The notes beneath the pieces are model-generated. The model was given only the letters and a program-made list of their open reading frames with translations, searched no databases and was not told where the DNA came from. Positions 8,493 through 16,666 of a DNA stretch of 64,000 nt are shown piece after piece; within the stretch, counting starts at the first letter, position 1, and every line of letters begins with the position of its first letter. The stretch is taken from contig CAKZKD010000012.1 in assembly GCA_937121175.1 (NCBI GenBank), forward strand, positions 1-64,000. The letters are read 5' to 3'. A program made the translations under genes and the position numbers. This DNA comes from an uncultured Flavobacteriales bacterium (lineage in GTDB: Bacteria > Bacteroidota > Bacteroidia > Flavobacteriales_G > Salibacteraceae).

Positions 8493-10305
8493 AAATAAAA
8501 TCTCCACAGGCGGTGCAATACAAGGTGCGCAAAGCTGGGTAATCAAAAACTTTGTATGGAACCTGGCAGGGAGTAAAAAATAATCTGCACCATTGATTTT
8601 GTCCTAACTCTTCAAAAGCGTTCATTACTACAAAATTCATTTCGGTATCTCTTCCGTCCAAATCTATATTCAGGCAGTTTCTTAAGTATAGTTTCAGGGC
8701 GGCTTTTTTATTAGGATTGGCAACAGAATCAAAGGCAATGGGTTTTAATAATTCGAGTGCCCAATCCATTTTGTCGAATAATATAAAAAACGATGCAAGG
8801 TCAATGGAATCTTTAGAATCGGACTTTGGTGTGATGTAAAACTCACGGACATATTCTAATGAAACTTCAGCCTTGTTCCTATTCTTTTTATTCTGAGAAC
8901 CAAAAACCAAATTTGCCATTTCGATATGATACCACAGCTCCAACTCTTGATACAGTTCGGCTAACTTAAGATCATTTTGAGATTGTAGCATCAACGATTT
9001 AATCAAGGGAATTTTAGTTTTTTCATCAAACAGGTGAGCATGTTCTGCTATAATTGATTTTATGTTGTAATCTATTTCAGGAAGTTGCAACACCTTGTTC
9101 AGTTTTTTCAAAAGTTCAACGGTTTCAATGGGCTCTCCTACACCATTTTCAAGCGCATTAAACAAATGCTGCCGATACCTGAGCAGAGCAACTTTATCAG
9201 AATATCCTTGAACAAATAGCTGACTTACCCATTGTTTTTGTGAAGACGAAAACAAACCAAAATTCGAATAGAAATACAACTGAAGTTGCTCCATTCTTTC
9301 AATTTTATTTGGATTAACAAAAGAAGGGTTATACATTTTAAGGTAATGCTCCCATTCACTCTTAGCCAACTTAAATATCCAATTGTCACTCAATTTTGGC
9401 AATACAACAATAGAAATTGCTGCGGTACGCTGTTCCGCTAAAAGAGATTCTAATTCAGCCTGGTTTTGAACCTTATTCACTTCAACCCTTATTTTGCCTT
9501 TCGATAATGAATTCAAGTAAAACCATTTGGTTCCAATAATTTGGTCGTAGAATAATCTCCAATTTTCTTGTGCGTTTACCGACCAAATAATCTCCCGTTT
9601 TTGGTACTTATTTAATTGGCCTATTAGTGATTTTGCTCGTTGTTCAAATAGTTCGTGATTGTTATCCTGATTACCTTCAATACTAGCATAAGCATCAATT
9701 TTAACTTTTTTCACTTCTAGTTCCTTCGCTTCAAGTTGTTGGAGCAAAGTATCAATGGCTGCGCTAGAAATACTACTTGATGATTTTTCAAATTTTACGT
9801 TGACTTCAATCTCAAACGTATCGGAAATTGGTGTGAATTTATTTTGAGGTAAATCAAATTTCAATGGCAGTTCACTGGGTTTATATTGTAGTTGCTCTCC
9901 GCAGAAGCCAAAAAACTCAATTTCAGCACATAGATTTTTATTTTTCACATAAAAAAGTCTTGCGTTTACTGGCTTTTCAGCAATTTCAGGTGGCGTTTCT
10001 CCCAGCTCAATAAAATTGCAACGCTTTTCTCCCCTGACTTTTTTACGAGTTCTGTTCTCTTCCTCTAGCTGAGCAATTTGTTTTAGAATATCTTTTCTAA
10101 AAATTGGTTTTAACAATTGACCGTCAATGGCACTTAACCCATTTCGTCTATTCTCATTCTGGTCAAGTGTTTCACAACCAAAGGCGTTGCTAAAGGTGGT
10201 TAATTCAACTACCAACCCATCTTTATTCGAATTAAAAAGTCTTTTAATTTTATTCAAATCATAAACGCACAGTAATACCTTACTTCGGGTGACTTGCAGT
10301 TTCAA
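8473..10305 (-). CDS. OmpA-like domain protein, probably the second part of a frameshifted CAP protein
   Basis: The listed start is a TTG at 10305, but the same frame is open further up to about 10448 and contains no ATG, GTG or signal peptide there. Residues about 165-255 resemble an OmpA-like peptidoglycan-binding fold (FEIEVNVKFEKSSSSIS, KKVKIDAYASIEGNQDNNHELFEQRAKSL). The rest is helical and unrecognised, and the last 20 residues hold a CxxC pair (YCTACGDF). The open frame overlaps the end of the CAP gene in the -1 frame across a run of ten A residues (10419-10428 as T on the plus strand). One extra A would join the two into a single exported protein of about 850 residues. I think that is more likely than an independent leaderless protein. 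Confidence 0.55.
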   Translation of the reverse strand: MKLQVTRSKVLLCVYDLNKIKRLFNSNKDGLVVELTTFSNAFGCETLDQNENRRNGLSAIDGQLLKPIFRKDILKQIAQLEEENRTRKKVRGEKRCNFIELGETPPEIAEKPVNARLFYVKNKNLCAEIEFFGFCGEQLQYKPSELPLKFDLPQNKFTPISDTFEIEVNVKFEKSSSSISSAAIDTLLQQLEAKELEVKKVKIDAYASIEGNQDNNHELFEQRAKSLIGQLNKYQKREIIWSVNAQENWRLFYDQIIGTKWFYLNSLSKGKIRVEVNKVQNQAELESLLAEQRTAAISIVVLPKLSDNWIFKLAKSEWEHYLKMYNPSFVNPNKIERMEQLQLYFYSNFGLFSSSQKQWVSQLFVQGYSDKVALLRYRQHLFNALENGVGEPIETVELLKKLNKVLQLPEIDYNIKSIIAEHAHLFDEKTKIPLIKSLMLQSQNDLKLAELYQELELWYHIEMANLVFGSQNKKNRNKAEVSLEYVREFYITPKSDSKDSIDLASFFILFDKMDWALELLKPIAFDSVANPNKKAALKLYLRNCLNIDLDGRDTEMNFVVMNAFEELGQNQWCRLFFTPCQVPYKVFDYPALRTLYCTACGDFISTSTGE

Positions 10306-10397
10306 GTTTGATAAATCAATTTTATTGTTGAGTTCTCTTGGGCAATCTGCAAACGACTCTGGTTGCTTTAAGCCCCATTCATACTTGGAAACTGGTT

Positions 10398-11039
10398 TTA
10401 GTGGCTTGTCTTTTTTAGTTTTTTTTTTACGTGCGAATAAAAAGACTCATAGGGAAAACTTTCATTGGTTTTAGTTAATTCATGTTCACCGACGACTTGA
10501 CCAAAAGCCTGAGTTGCCCACAACATTTCCGTCTTCTTATCTATTCGAATACACAGTGCAGTTACCGTGAACTCCTCAGTAAGAATGTTGGCGTAATGTG
10601 GTTTAGAATGTCTCCATGCTTTCGCTACAGCCTCCGCTAAATCCTCATAGGTTTTTATTTCTAACGGGTCTTTTTGATATTCAACCTTCAACAAGGTATT
10701 TATGGGTATGTACAATACATTCTCTCCTGCCTGTACATTGTCTATTCCGAAAAAATCAAATCGACGCTGGGGATCATGCTTTGCTCCTCTTTTTTGAAAA
10801 TGCGTCAGTTTGTTGTTCGAGAGCATAAATTCGGAGTGATCACAAGCTGGAAGCAACAACATAGAATCGCTTCGTAGTTTATCCAATCCCTTCATTATTC
10901 GGTACTGGTCTATTTTAGACTTTGCCAAAAACTCTAGAAATTGAGTGTTTAATTGCTCGTAGTCAACAAAATCAGTTTTGGACTGCGTTATACCTGCAAA
11001 AGGTAAGAACGAAAAAAATAGAATTAGAAAGTGTTTCAC
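10398..11039 (-). CDS. CAP/SCP-domain exported protein, first part of a possible fusion
   Basis: The GTG at 11039 gives a signal peptide (MKHFLILFFSFLPFAGITQ) followed by a CAP (SCP/PR-1) domain. Conserved features are LRSDSMLLLPACDHSEFMLSNN, GENV, the helix WRHSKPHYANIL and the strand ATQAFGQ. Bacterial CAP proteins are extracytoplasmic and mostly of unknown activity. The reading frame ends in a lysine-rich tail just after a run of ten A residues, and the stop follows 10 codons later. The -1 frame at that point continues without a stop into the OmpA-like sequence down to 8473. A single extra A, by error in the sequence or by slippage during expression, would give a CAP-OmpA-like fusion. TTTCTTTG, one mismatch from the -7 consensus, lies seven bases before the start. 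Confidence 0.75.
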   Translation of the reverse strand: MKHFLILFFSFLPFAGITQSKTDFVDYEQLNTQFLEFLAKSKIDQYRIMKGLDKLRSDSMLLLPACDHSEFMLSNNKLTHFQKRGAKHDPQRRFDFFGIDNVQAGENVLYIPINTLLKVEYQKDPLEIKTYEDLAEAVAKAWRHSKPHYANILTEEFTVTALCIRIDKKTEMLWATQAFGQVVGEHELTKTNESFPYESFYSHVKKKLKKTSH

Positions 11040-11133
11040 AAGGTTACAAAGAAACGTTCAAAAGGTATTTTTTGTTCAACGCGATTATGTAATTATTCAC
11101 AACTTATTTAACTTAGTCCCGTATCCCACTCAG

Positions 11134-12303
11134 ATGTTTCCAAAAACTCTTCTCTTCTTCTTTTTTGTGCTGTACTCATTCAGCAATATTATCCTTGGTC
11201 AAGGAAATGGAAGTATTGAGAATCAAACCGAAGTTTCGTCATCATCTTCTGAAAAAATTGTGAATGATATACTTGCCAAAAGCTTGTCATTTTATCAAGA
11301 AGGGAAATACCATAAGGCTTACTCTTATTGCCAATTAGTGTTTCAATACTTAGAGGATGACTTACCCAAAAGCTTGAAGGGAAGGTGCTATTTATACATA
11401 GGAAATTTTGCGGTTGAAGCTGAACATTACGAAAAGGCAATACAACATTTCGAAGAAGGGTTGTCTATCTTCAAAGCTGATGAAGACAAGCGAAACACTG
11501 CTATAATACACAACAGTTTAGCAGTAGTTTTTGAAAAAATGGGGAAGTACGATTTGAGTTTAAAGTATAATTTCAGGTATCTTGATTACTTAATCGCCCA
11601 AAACGATTCGGCCGGATTAACTTCTGCATATAATAACCTTGGTAATTCCTACATGGGTTTGGAAGATTACAATGTTGCTAGAACTTATTATCTGAAAGCT
11701 TTCCAAATAGATAGCATTAAAAACGATAGTCTTAGCCTTTCTGCCGATTACAATAATCTTGGAATTGTCTTCTCAAAATTACAGGATTACAAAACCGCCA
11801 TAGCACATTACAAAAAAGCATTAGAAATAGATGAGCATCTTTCAAACGGAATGGGTCAATGCATTGACAAGTTTAATATTGGACTGTCTAACCTAGAGGC
11901 CAACAATCTCCTTGAAGCCGAGCAATACCTATCTAATTCCTATAAGCTGGCAGTCTCAAACGGTTCGCTTACGTACATTCAAAATACATCTGAAAAATTG
12001 AGCATTCTCTATGAAAAATTAGGCGGGAACAAAAGAGCACTTGCCTTCATGAGAACTTATAATTTAATGAATGATAGTATTAATAATAAAACAAAAGTGG
12101 CCCTACAATATGCCAAAAATCAAGAAACAGTTGCGACCAGTAACGAAAAGCTTGACACAGCTAATTCTTCTATTAAAAACAATGAAAAGCTTGGACTGGA
12201 ATCAAATATAGATGGCGTCTTTAGTAACCTAATGTACGTGTTAATAGCTATCGCTACAGTTTTTCTTCTAATCGTGATTGTTCGATTATTCACAACTAAT
12301 TGA
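11134..12303 (+). CDS. TPR protein with C-terminal membrane anchor
   Basis: I chose the ATG at 11134, where a signal peptide begins (MFPKTLLFFFFVLYSFSNI); upstream in-frame codons look like chance extension. Residues about 40-300 contain at least six TPR units of the kind YNNLGNSYMGLEDYNVARTYY. A charged linker follows, then one transmembrane helix (VLIAIATVFLLIVIVRLF) and a very short cytoplasmic tail. The layout is the sensor half of the Bacteroidota TPR-histidine kinases, such as the one at 44510-46588, but no kinase domain follows. It may bind partners in the periplasm. A truncated kinase is the alternative, although the gene after it shows no kinase remnants. Confidence 0.7.
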   Translation: MFPKTLLFFFFVLYSFSNIILGQGNGSIENQTEVSSSSSEKIVNDILAKSLSFYQEGKYHKAYSYCQLVFQYLEDDLPKSLKGRCYLYIGNFAVEAEHYEKAIQHFEEGLSIFKADEDKRNTAIIHNSLAVVFEKMGKYDLSLKYNFRYLDYLIAQNDSAGLTSAYNNLGNSYMGLEDYNVARTYYLKAFQIDSIKNDSLSLSADYNNLGIVFSKLQDYKTAIAHYKKALEIDEHLSNGMGQCIDKFNIGLSNLEANNLLEAEQYLSNSYKLAVSNGSLTYIQNTSEKLSILYEKLGGNKRALAFMRTYNLMNDSINNKTKVALQYAKNQETVATSNEKLDTANSSIKNNEKLGLESNIDGVFSNLMYVLIAIATVFLLIVIVRLFTTN

Positions 12304-12391
12304 TGAAATTTTTATAAATATCTACTACCATAGGCAGTATCAGCAATGGAAGTTGCTTAATTTAGCTGCTTCAAATTTTAAGTAAAATATT

Positions 12392-12508
12392 ATGGCGGAT
12401 AACAATTTACCAGAAGCACCATACGAAGATGGTGGCGCAGTTAACTTTAGTGTAGTTTATATTATTGTGGCAATCGCTTTTATTTCTAGTATTTTAATCT
12501 TTGGATAG
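12392..12508 (+). CDS. 38-residue single-pass membrane peptide
   Basis: An ATG at 12392 opens a 38-codon frame ending with TAG at 12508. The first 17 residues are polar and acidic (MADNNLPEAPYEDGGAV). The rest is one hydrophobic helix (VVYIIVAIAFISSILIFG) ending at the C-terminus. It sits between the TPR protein (88 bases before) and the convergent DUF58 gene (two bases after). The clear polar/hydrophobic split and the neat fit into the gap suggest a real small membrane protein. I do not recognise a family, and there is no obvious promoter or ribosome binding site. Confidence 0.5.
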   Translation: MADNNLPEAPYEDGGAVNFSVVYIIVAIAFISSILIFG

Positions 12509-12510
12509 AA

Positions 12511-13443
12511 TTATCTCGTCATTTTAGAACGTTTGGCCAAATAGGCCAGAAACAACGGGGAAAATCCTTTTTGAATGTCAATTAGGTTATAATCAATCCC
12601 AAATTGACCACAACGTACAGATAGTTCTCGTTCAAATTTTTCTGTTGCTTGCTGGTATTGTTTTTTTAATTGGCTTGGGTTTAAATTTAATTTCTCCCCG
12701 GTTTCCATATCCACGAAAGTGTGTGGACGATTTTCAAATTTTAATTCATACTCCAACGCTTGATCAGTTACATTAAATACGATTACTTCGTGTTGATTGT
12801 ACCTTAAATGTTGGAGCGCTAAAAAAAGCTCTTCTTTGTCAGTAGCACTATCAAACAAATCTGAAAACAATATAACCAAAGATCTCCTCGGAATATTTTC
12901 TGCAATTTCATGTAGCGCCTGTACTGTATTGGTTTTCTGATTGTTTACATCTACATTCTCGATAAGCTTATCCAGTTCCTGCATCATTAATTGCTGATGC
13001 GAATTGGCCACTTTTGCTGGAAGATGAATATTCAGTTTTTCGTTATAGATACTCAACCCAGAGGCATCGCGCTGAGTCTTGAGCAAAAACATAAATGATG
13101 CCGCGGCATGAGCAGCAAAGTCAATTTTATTACGCATACCGGCATCTCTACCAGTTGCACCAACAGGAAAATACATACTAGAACTGTTGTCAATAACGAG
13201 CTGACATCTCAGGTTCGTTTCTTCTTCGTATTTCTTTACAAAAAGTCGTTCTGTTTTTCCAAATAATTTCCAATCTACATTTTTGGTCGATTCACCTGTA
13301 TTATATGCTCTATGTTCAGAAAACTCAACTGAAAAACCGTGGTAGGGCGAACGATGCAATCCGGTCAAAAAACCTTCAACCACACCTCTGGCGAAAAGCT
13401 CCAAGGAACTGTACTGTCGAGATAAATTTTGATTAATAGGCAT
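12511..13443 (-). CDS. DUF58 / vWA-like protein
   Basis: This 310-residue cytoplasmic protein carries the DUF58 signature near residues 40-75 (FSEHRAYNTGESTKNVDWKLFGKTERLFVKKYEEE, positions 13220-13320) and a von Willebrand A-type fold. Its MIDAS-like motif is DNSSSM. DUF58 proteins usually accompany a MoxR AAA ATPase and Bat (aerotolerance) membrane proteins, acting in envelope or metal-centre maturation. None of these partners is adjacent; the nearest gene is thioredoxin, upstream on the same strand behind a strong terminator. A near-consensus -7 box (TAAAATTG) five bases before the ATG suggests its own short-leader promoter. The family call is firm and the role is not known. Confidence 0.85.
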   Translation of the reverse strand: MPINQNLSRQYSSLELFARGVVEGFLTGLHRSPYHGFSVEFSEHRAYNTGESTKNVDWKLFGKTERLFVKKYEEETNLRCQLVIDNSSSMYFPVGATGRDAGMRNKIDFAAHAAASFMFLLKTQRDASGLSIYNEKLNIHLPAKVANSHQQLMMQELDKLIENVDVNNQKTNTVQALHEIAENIPRRSLVILFSDLFDSATDKEELFLALQHLRYNQHEVIVFNVTDQALEYELKFENRPHTFVDMETGEKLNLNPSQLKKQYQQATEKFERELSVRCGQFGIDYNLIDIQKGFSPLFLAYLAKRSKMTR

Positions 13444-13457
13444 AGCTACAATTTTAG

Positions 13458-13487
13458 AAAAAAAAAGTCCGGTAAAAACCGGACTTC
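13458..13487 (-). terminator. Intrinsic terminator after thioredoxin
   Basis: On the minus strand, a 9-bp perfect stem (arms at 13478-13486 and 13465-13473) with a short T loop is followed by a run of nine T residues. It lies 23 bases past the thioredoxin stop and ends transcription before the DUF58 gene. Confidence 0.85.
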
Positions 13488-13509
13488 AATATTCACGTCA
13501 CAAATAACG

Positions 13510-13830
13510 TTATGACATGTGTGCTTCTAACTTGCTTACTAAAACATCTTTAGAAACTGCACCAACTTGTTTATCTACAATTTCACCACCTTTCATAAAA
13601 AGAATAGTAGGAATAGAACGAATACCGTACTTCTGACCAGTTTCTGGATTCTCATCTACATTTAATTTCCCAACAACTGCTTTACCTTCAAACTCTTGAG
13701 AGATTTGCTCTACAACTGGGCCTATCATTTTACACGGTCCACACCACTCTGCCCAAAAATCTACTAATACAACTTTATCTGAATCAAGCGCTTCAGCTTG
13801 AAAATTTGAATCTGTTAATTCTAATGCCAT
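13510..13830 (-). CDS. trxA: Thioredoxin
   Basis: This is a general cytoplasmic dithiol-disulfide oxidoreductase. The ATG at 13830 gives a 106-residue protein of standard length, with the active site WCGPCK (Cys30 and Cys33), the preceding DFWAEW, the buried Asp in LVDFW and the cis-proline loop SIPT. A longer frame starting at 13866 would add 12 non-conserved residues and cross the promoter, so I reject it. It is a single-gene unit, with its own consensus promoter about 33 bases upstream and a strong terminator just downstream. Confidence 0.95.
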   Translation of the reverse strand: MALELTDSNFQAEALDSDKVVLVDFWAEWCGPCKMIGPVVEQISQEFEGKAVVGKLNVDENPETGQKYGIRSIPTILFMKGGEIVDKQVGAVSKDVLVSKLEAHMS

Positions 13831-13863
13831 TTTATTAAAATTTGATGTTCTTACTAATTGATA

Positions 13864-13892
13864 CAAAAGTAAATAATCCCGCTTGGTTCAAA
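13864..13892 (-). promoter_or_regulatory. Consensus flavobacterial promoter of thioredoxin
   Basis: On the minus strand a TTTG (-33 box, 13889-13892) is followed 17 bases later by TACTTTTG (-7 box, 13864-13871). This fits the TTG-N17-23-TAnnTTTG consensus known from Flavobacterium. The leader to the ATG at 13830 is about 30 bases. Confidence 0.75.
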
Positions 13893-13984
13893 AGGTTAGA
13901 TAGAGGACATTTACAGAGCATTCTGGGTTAATAAATCTTAATCAACCACTCACTCAACAAAACAATGATGGCACGGGATTTTCA

Positions 13985-13992
13985 TACCTTTG
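13985..13992 (+). promoter_or_regulatory. -7 box TACCTTTG of the GWxTD gene
   Basis: This is an exact TAnnTTTG match 16 bases before the TTG start at 14009. No clear -33 box is visible. Confidence 0.5.
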
Positions 13993-14008
13993 TTCAAAGA
14001 ATTGACTC

Positions 14009-15481
14009 TTGGGAAGTATTAAACATTGTATTCTGAGCATATTAATTGCTCTGGTAAGTTCAGCGAACGGGCAGCAATTGCAAGCATTATTTTCGAGTAA
14101 CGTCTTTTCTGCTCCAAACAAAGGCCCTTATGTCGAAACCTACCTTCTAATAAATGGAGAAAGCGCCAAATTTGTTAAGATTGATGAAACCTCGTTTCAG
14201 GCTAAAATTGAAGTAACCTACACAGTTACCGATGGTGATAAAATCATTAGTTTCGATAAGGTTGCCATTCTCAGTCCCAAAATCAGTGATTCTTCAATGA
14301 TTAAACCCAATTTTCTAGATCAGCAACGCTTTGCTGTTCCAAATGGAGATTATAAACTAAGTTTAAAGTTAGATGATTCAAATGCTGAGGACAAACCTGT
14401 AATTTCTGAAAGTGAACTAACGGTTGGCTTTGAGGAAAACAAAATCCAATTTTCGGAAATTGAACTTGTAGATAATTTTTCCAAATCTGATGAAAATTCT
14501 GTCTTGTCGAAAAGTGGATACAATGTAGTGCCATACTTATCTACGTTTTACCCGGACAACAAAAAGAAACTAAAATTTTACACTGAAATTTACAATTCCG
14601 ATTCGTTATTAGAAGACGACTTGTTTTTAGTAAAGTATTACATCGCCAAACACGAAAACACCCAGACATTAAACAGTTTTGTAGGTTACATGCGTCAAAA
14701 AACTGCTCCTGTAAACGTTGTACTTCGTGAATTTAATATTGAAAACTTAAAATCAGGTAATTACGACTTGATCATCGAAGCTCGAGATAAATCGAATAAC
14801 CTAATTGCACATAAAAGCCTGTTTTTTCAGCGAAGTAATGTTGAGGCCGATAACGCTGAGATAGATTTAAATGGTATTTCAACTGCCTCAACTTTTGTAG
14901 ATGAAATAAATAGTATAGATACAATTTCTGAATTCGTTGCCAGCCTTAGACCCATTGCAGATGACTCGGAGCAACGCTTTATTGATAATTACACACAACA
15001 AAAAAGAGACACCTCTTTGGAGGTCATGAAAAAGTACTTTTATGCTTTTTGGGTAAAACGAAGTGAACTTGAACCTGAGAAAAAATGGGAAGAATACTGG
15101 CAAAATGTGATAGCAGTTGACGAAGTCTTTGGCACTCGAATTCGCAAAGGATATAATACAGACAGAGGTCGCATTTACCTCAAATATGGAAAACCAAATT
15201 CACGAATGGAAGTACCCAACGAACCTAACTCCTACCCTTATGAAGTTTGGCATTATTTCCAAATCAATAACCAAACGAATGGTCGGTTTGTTTTTTGGTC
15301 CAATGACAATGTAACCAACGACTACGAACTGCTGCATTCTACCATATTTACTGAGGCAAATAACCCTCGCTGGGAAATGATGCTGCAACAACGCAATACT
15401 TCTATGCACGATTTAGACCAACTTGACCCAGGATACACTCGTGGTGGGCGCGCAAGAGAATATTGGGACAATCCAAGATAA
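14009..15481 (+). CDS. GWxTD-domain protein, exported
   Basis: The start is a TTG at 14009; the following residues form a signal peptide (HCILSILIALVSSANGQ) and no ATG is available in that region. The C-terminal third (residues about 330-490) matches the GWxTD domain of Bacteroidota: a KYFYAFW helix, FGTRIRKGYNTDRGRIYLKYGKP, YEVWHYF, and FVFWSNDN. The N-terminal two thirds are beta-rich and probably form immunoglobulin-like domains. The biochemical role of the GWxTD domain is not established. The protein is predicted to be periplasmic or outer-membrane associated. The next gene, a glycosyltransferase, has its own promoter box. Confidence 0.8.
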   Translation: MGSIKHCILSILIALVSSANGQQLQALFSSNVFSAPNKGPYVETYLLINGESAKFVKIDETSFQAKIEVTYTVTDGDKIISFDKVAILSPKISDSSMIKPNFLDQQRFAVPNGDYKLSLKLDDSNAEDKPVISESELTVGFEENKIQFSEIELVDNFSKSDENSVLSKSGYNVVPYLSTFYPDNKKKLKFYTEIYNSDSLLEDDLFLVKYYIAKHENTQTLNSFVGYMRQKTAPVNVVLREFNIENLKSGNYDLIIEARDKSNNLIAHKSLFFQRSNVEADNAEIDLNGISTASTFVDEINSIDTISEFVASLRPIADDSEQRFIDNYTQQKRDTSLEVMKKYFYAFWVKRSELEPEKKWEEYWQNVIAVDEVFGTRIRKGYNTDRGRIYLKYGKPNSRMEVPNEPNSYPYEVWHYFQINNQTNGRFVFWSNDNVTNDYELLHSTIFTEANNPRWEMMLQQRNTSMHDLDQLDPGYTRGGRAREYWDNPR

Positions 15482-15495
15482 GTCTTTTTTACCGA

Positions 15496-15503
15496 TATAT
15501 TTG
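15496..15503 (+). promoter_or_regulatory. -7 box TATATTTG of the GT2 gene
   Basis: This is an exact TAnnTTTG match starting 15 bases after the GWxTD stop and 26 bases before the ATG at 15530. A -33 box is not evident, so confidence is moderate. Confidence 0.5.
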
Positions 15504-15529
15504 CGCACTTTTTTTAAGGACAAATACGA

Positions 15530-16567
15530 ATGTCAAAACCTAAACTTGCTATAGTTTTACTGAGCTACAACAGCCTTGAATTGGTAAAGAATTACTTACC
15601 AAAAATAAAGGCCTGTATTCCTCAAGGTAAAAATTACGAAATAGTCGTTGTCGATAATGCATCGGCAGATAGTTTGGGTAATTATGTTCAAGAAGAACAC
15701 AAAGATGTTCGCCTCATTACGCTCAAAGAAAATCATGGATTTACGAATGGCTATTGCGAAAGTTTAAGTCAAATTGAAGCCGAATATTATTGCCTTATCA
15801 GTTCCGATATTGAAGTCACCCCTAATTTTACAGAACCTATTCTTGAGCTACTAGAATCTGACCACAGGATTGCAGCTTGCCAACCAAAAATAATGAGTTG
15901 GGACAGACGCAATGAATTTGAATATGCTGGTGCTGCTGGTGGGTTTATCGACTACTTAGGCTACCCTTTTTGTCGAGGTCGAATTGTTAACGTGGTTGAA
16001 GAAGATAAAGGGCAATACGACACGGTTCAAGAGATATTCTGGGCTTCTGGTGCATGCTTGTTTATCCGCGCCGATTTGTACCATGAAGCCGGAGGTTTAG
16101 ATAATGATTTTTTCGCACACATGGAAGAGATTGATTTGTGCTGGAGATTGAAAAACATGGGTTACAAAATCATGTTTCATCCTGAATCAGTTGTATATCA
16201 TATGGGTGGTTTCATTATTAAATATGGAAGCCCGGCAAAGGTTTTTCGAAATCATAGAAACAACCTAATTATGATGCTCAAGAACTTACCACCTTACGAA
16301 TCTATTTGGAAAATTCCTATTCGATTTTGTATGGATTTTCTAACGCTTTTGAAAATGATGGTGGATGGCAACTGGAACACTATTCCGGCAATTAGCAAGG
16401 CACATTTTCAGTTTTTATGGTACTTACCAAAGTGGCTAAAAAAACGTTCAGCCGTAAATAAACTAAAAAGCACTCCTAACTTACGAGGTATTTTCCCTAA
16501 AAGTATGGTTTGGAAATTCTTTGCCCAAAAGCGAAACAAGTTTTCGCAATTAAATTGGAAACCTTAA
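15530..16567 (+). CDS. GT2 family glycosyltransferase
   Basis: This 345-residue protein has the GT-A fold of family 2: LAIVLLSYNSLELV at the N-terminus, the nucleotide-binding VVVDNAS, a metal-binding SSDIEV (DxD-equivalent), and the acceptor-side motifs FWASGACLFIRAD and FFAHMEEIDLCWRLKNMGY. The last is typical of the rhamnosyltransferase/WbbL-like group that acts on polysaccharide or glycolipid chains. There is no signal peptide; a short amphipathic region near residues 255-300 may touch the membrane. The donor and acceptor cannot be read from sequence, and no polysaccharide gene cluster surrounds it. Confidence 0.9.
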   Translation: MSKPKLAIVLLSYNSLELVKNYLPKIKACIPQGKNYEIVVVDNASADSLGNYVQEEHKDVRLITLKENHGFTNGYCESLSQIEAEYYCLISSDIEVTPNFTEPILELLESDHRIAACQPKIMSWDRRNEFEYAGAAGGFIDYLGYPFCRGRIVNVVEEDKGQYDTVQEIFWASGACLFIRADLYHEAGGLDNDFFAHMEEIDLCWRLKNMGYKIMFHPESVVYHMGGFIIKYGSPAKVFRNHRNNLIMMLKNLPPYESIWKIPIRFCMDFLTLLKMMVDGNWNTIPAISKAHFQFLWYLPKWLKKRSAVNKLKSTPNLRGIFPKSMVWKFFAQKRNKFSQLNWKP

Positions 16568-16582
16568 ATTTTGTGAGGTTTC
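16558..16582 (+). terminator. Possible terminator after the GT2 gene
   Basis: A 7-bp perfect stem (16558-16564 with 16576-16582) spans the stop codon of the glycosyltransferase. It is followed by an A/T-rich stretch with only short T runs. The evidence is weak. Confidence 0.3.
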
Positions 16583-16666
16583 AAATTTGTTTTCAACCCT
16601 TACTTTTTTTTAAACGTTTTACACTATTAGTAGAGCTTTGGCGTTTATCGTCTGCGAAAAAGTAAA

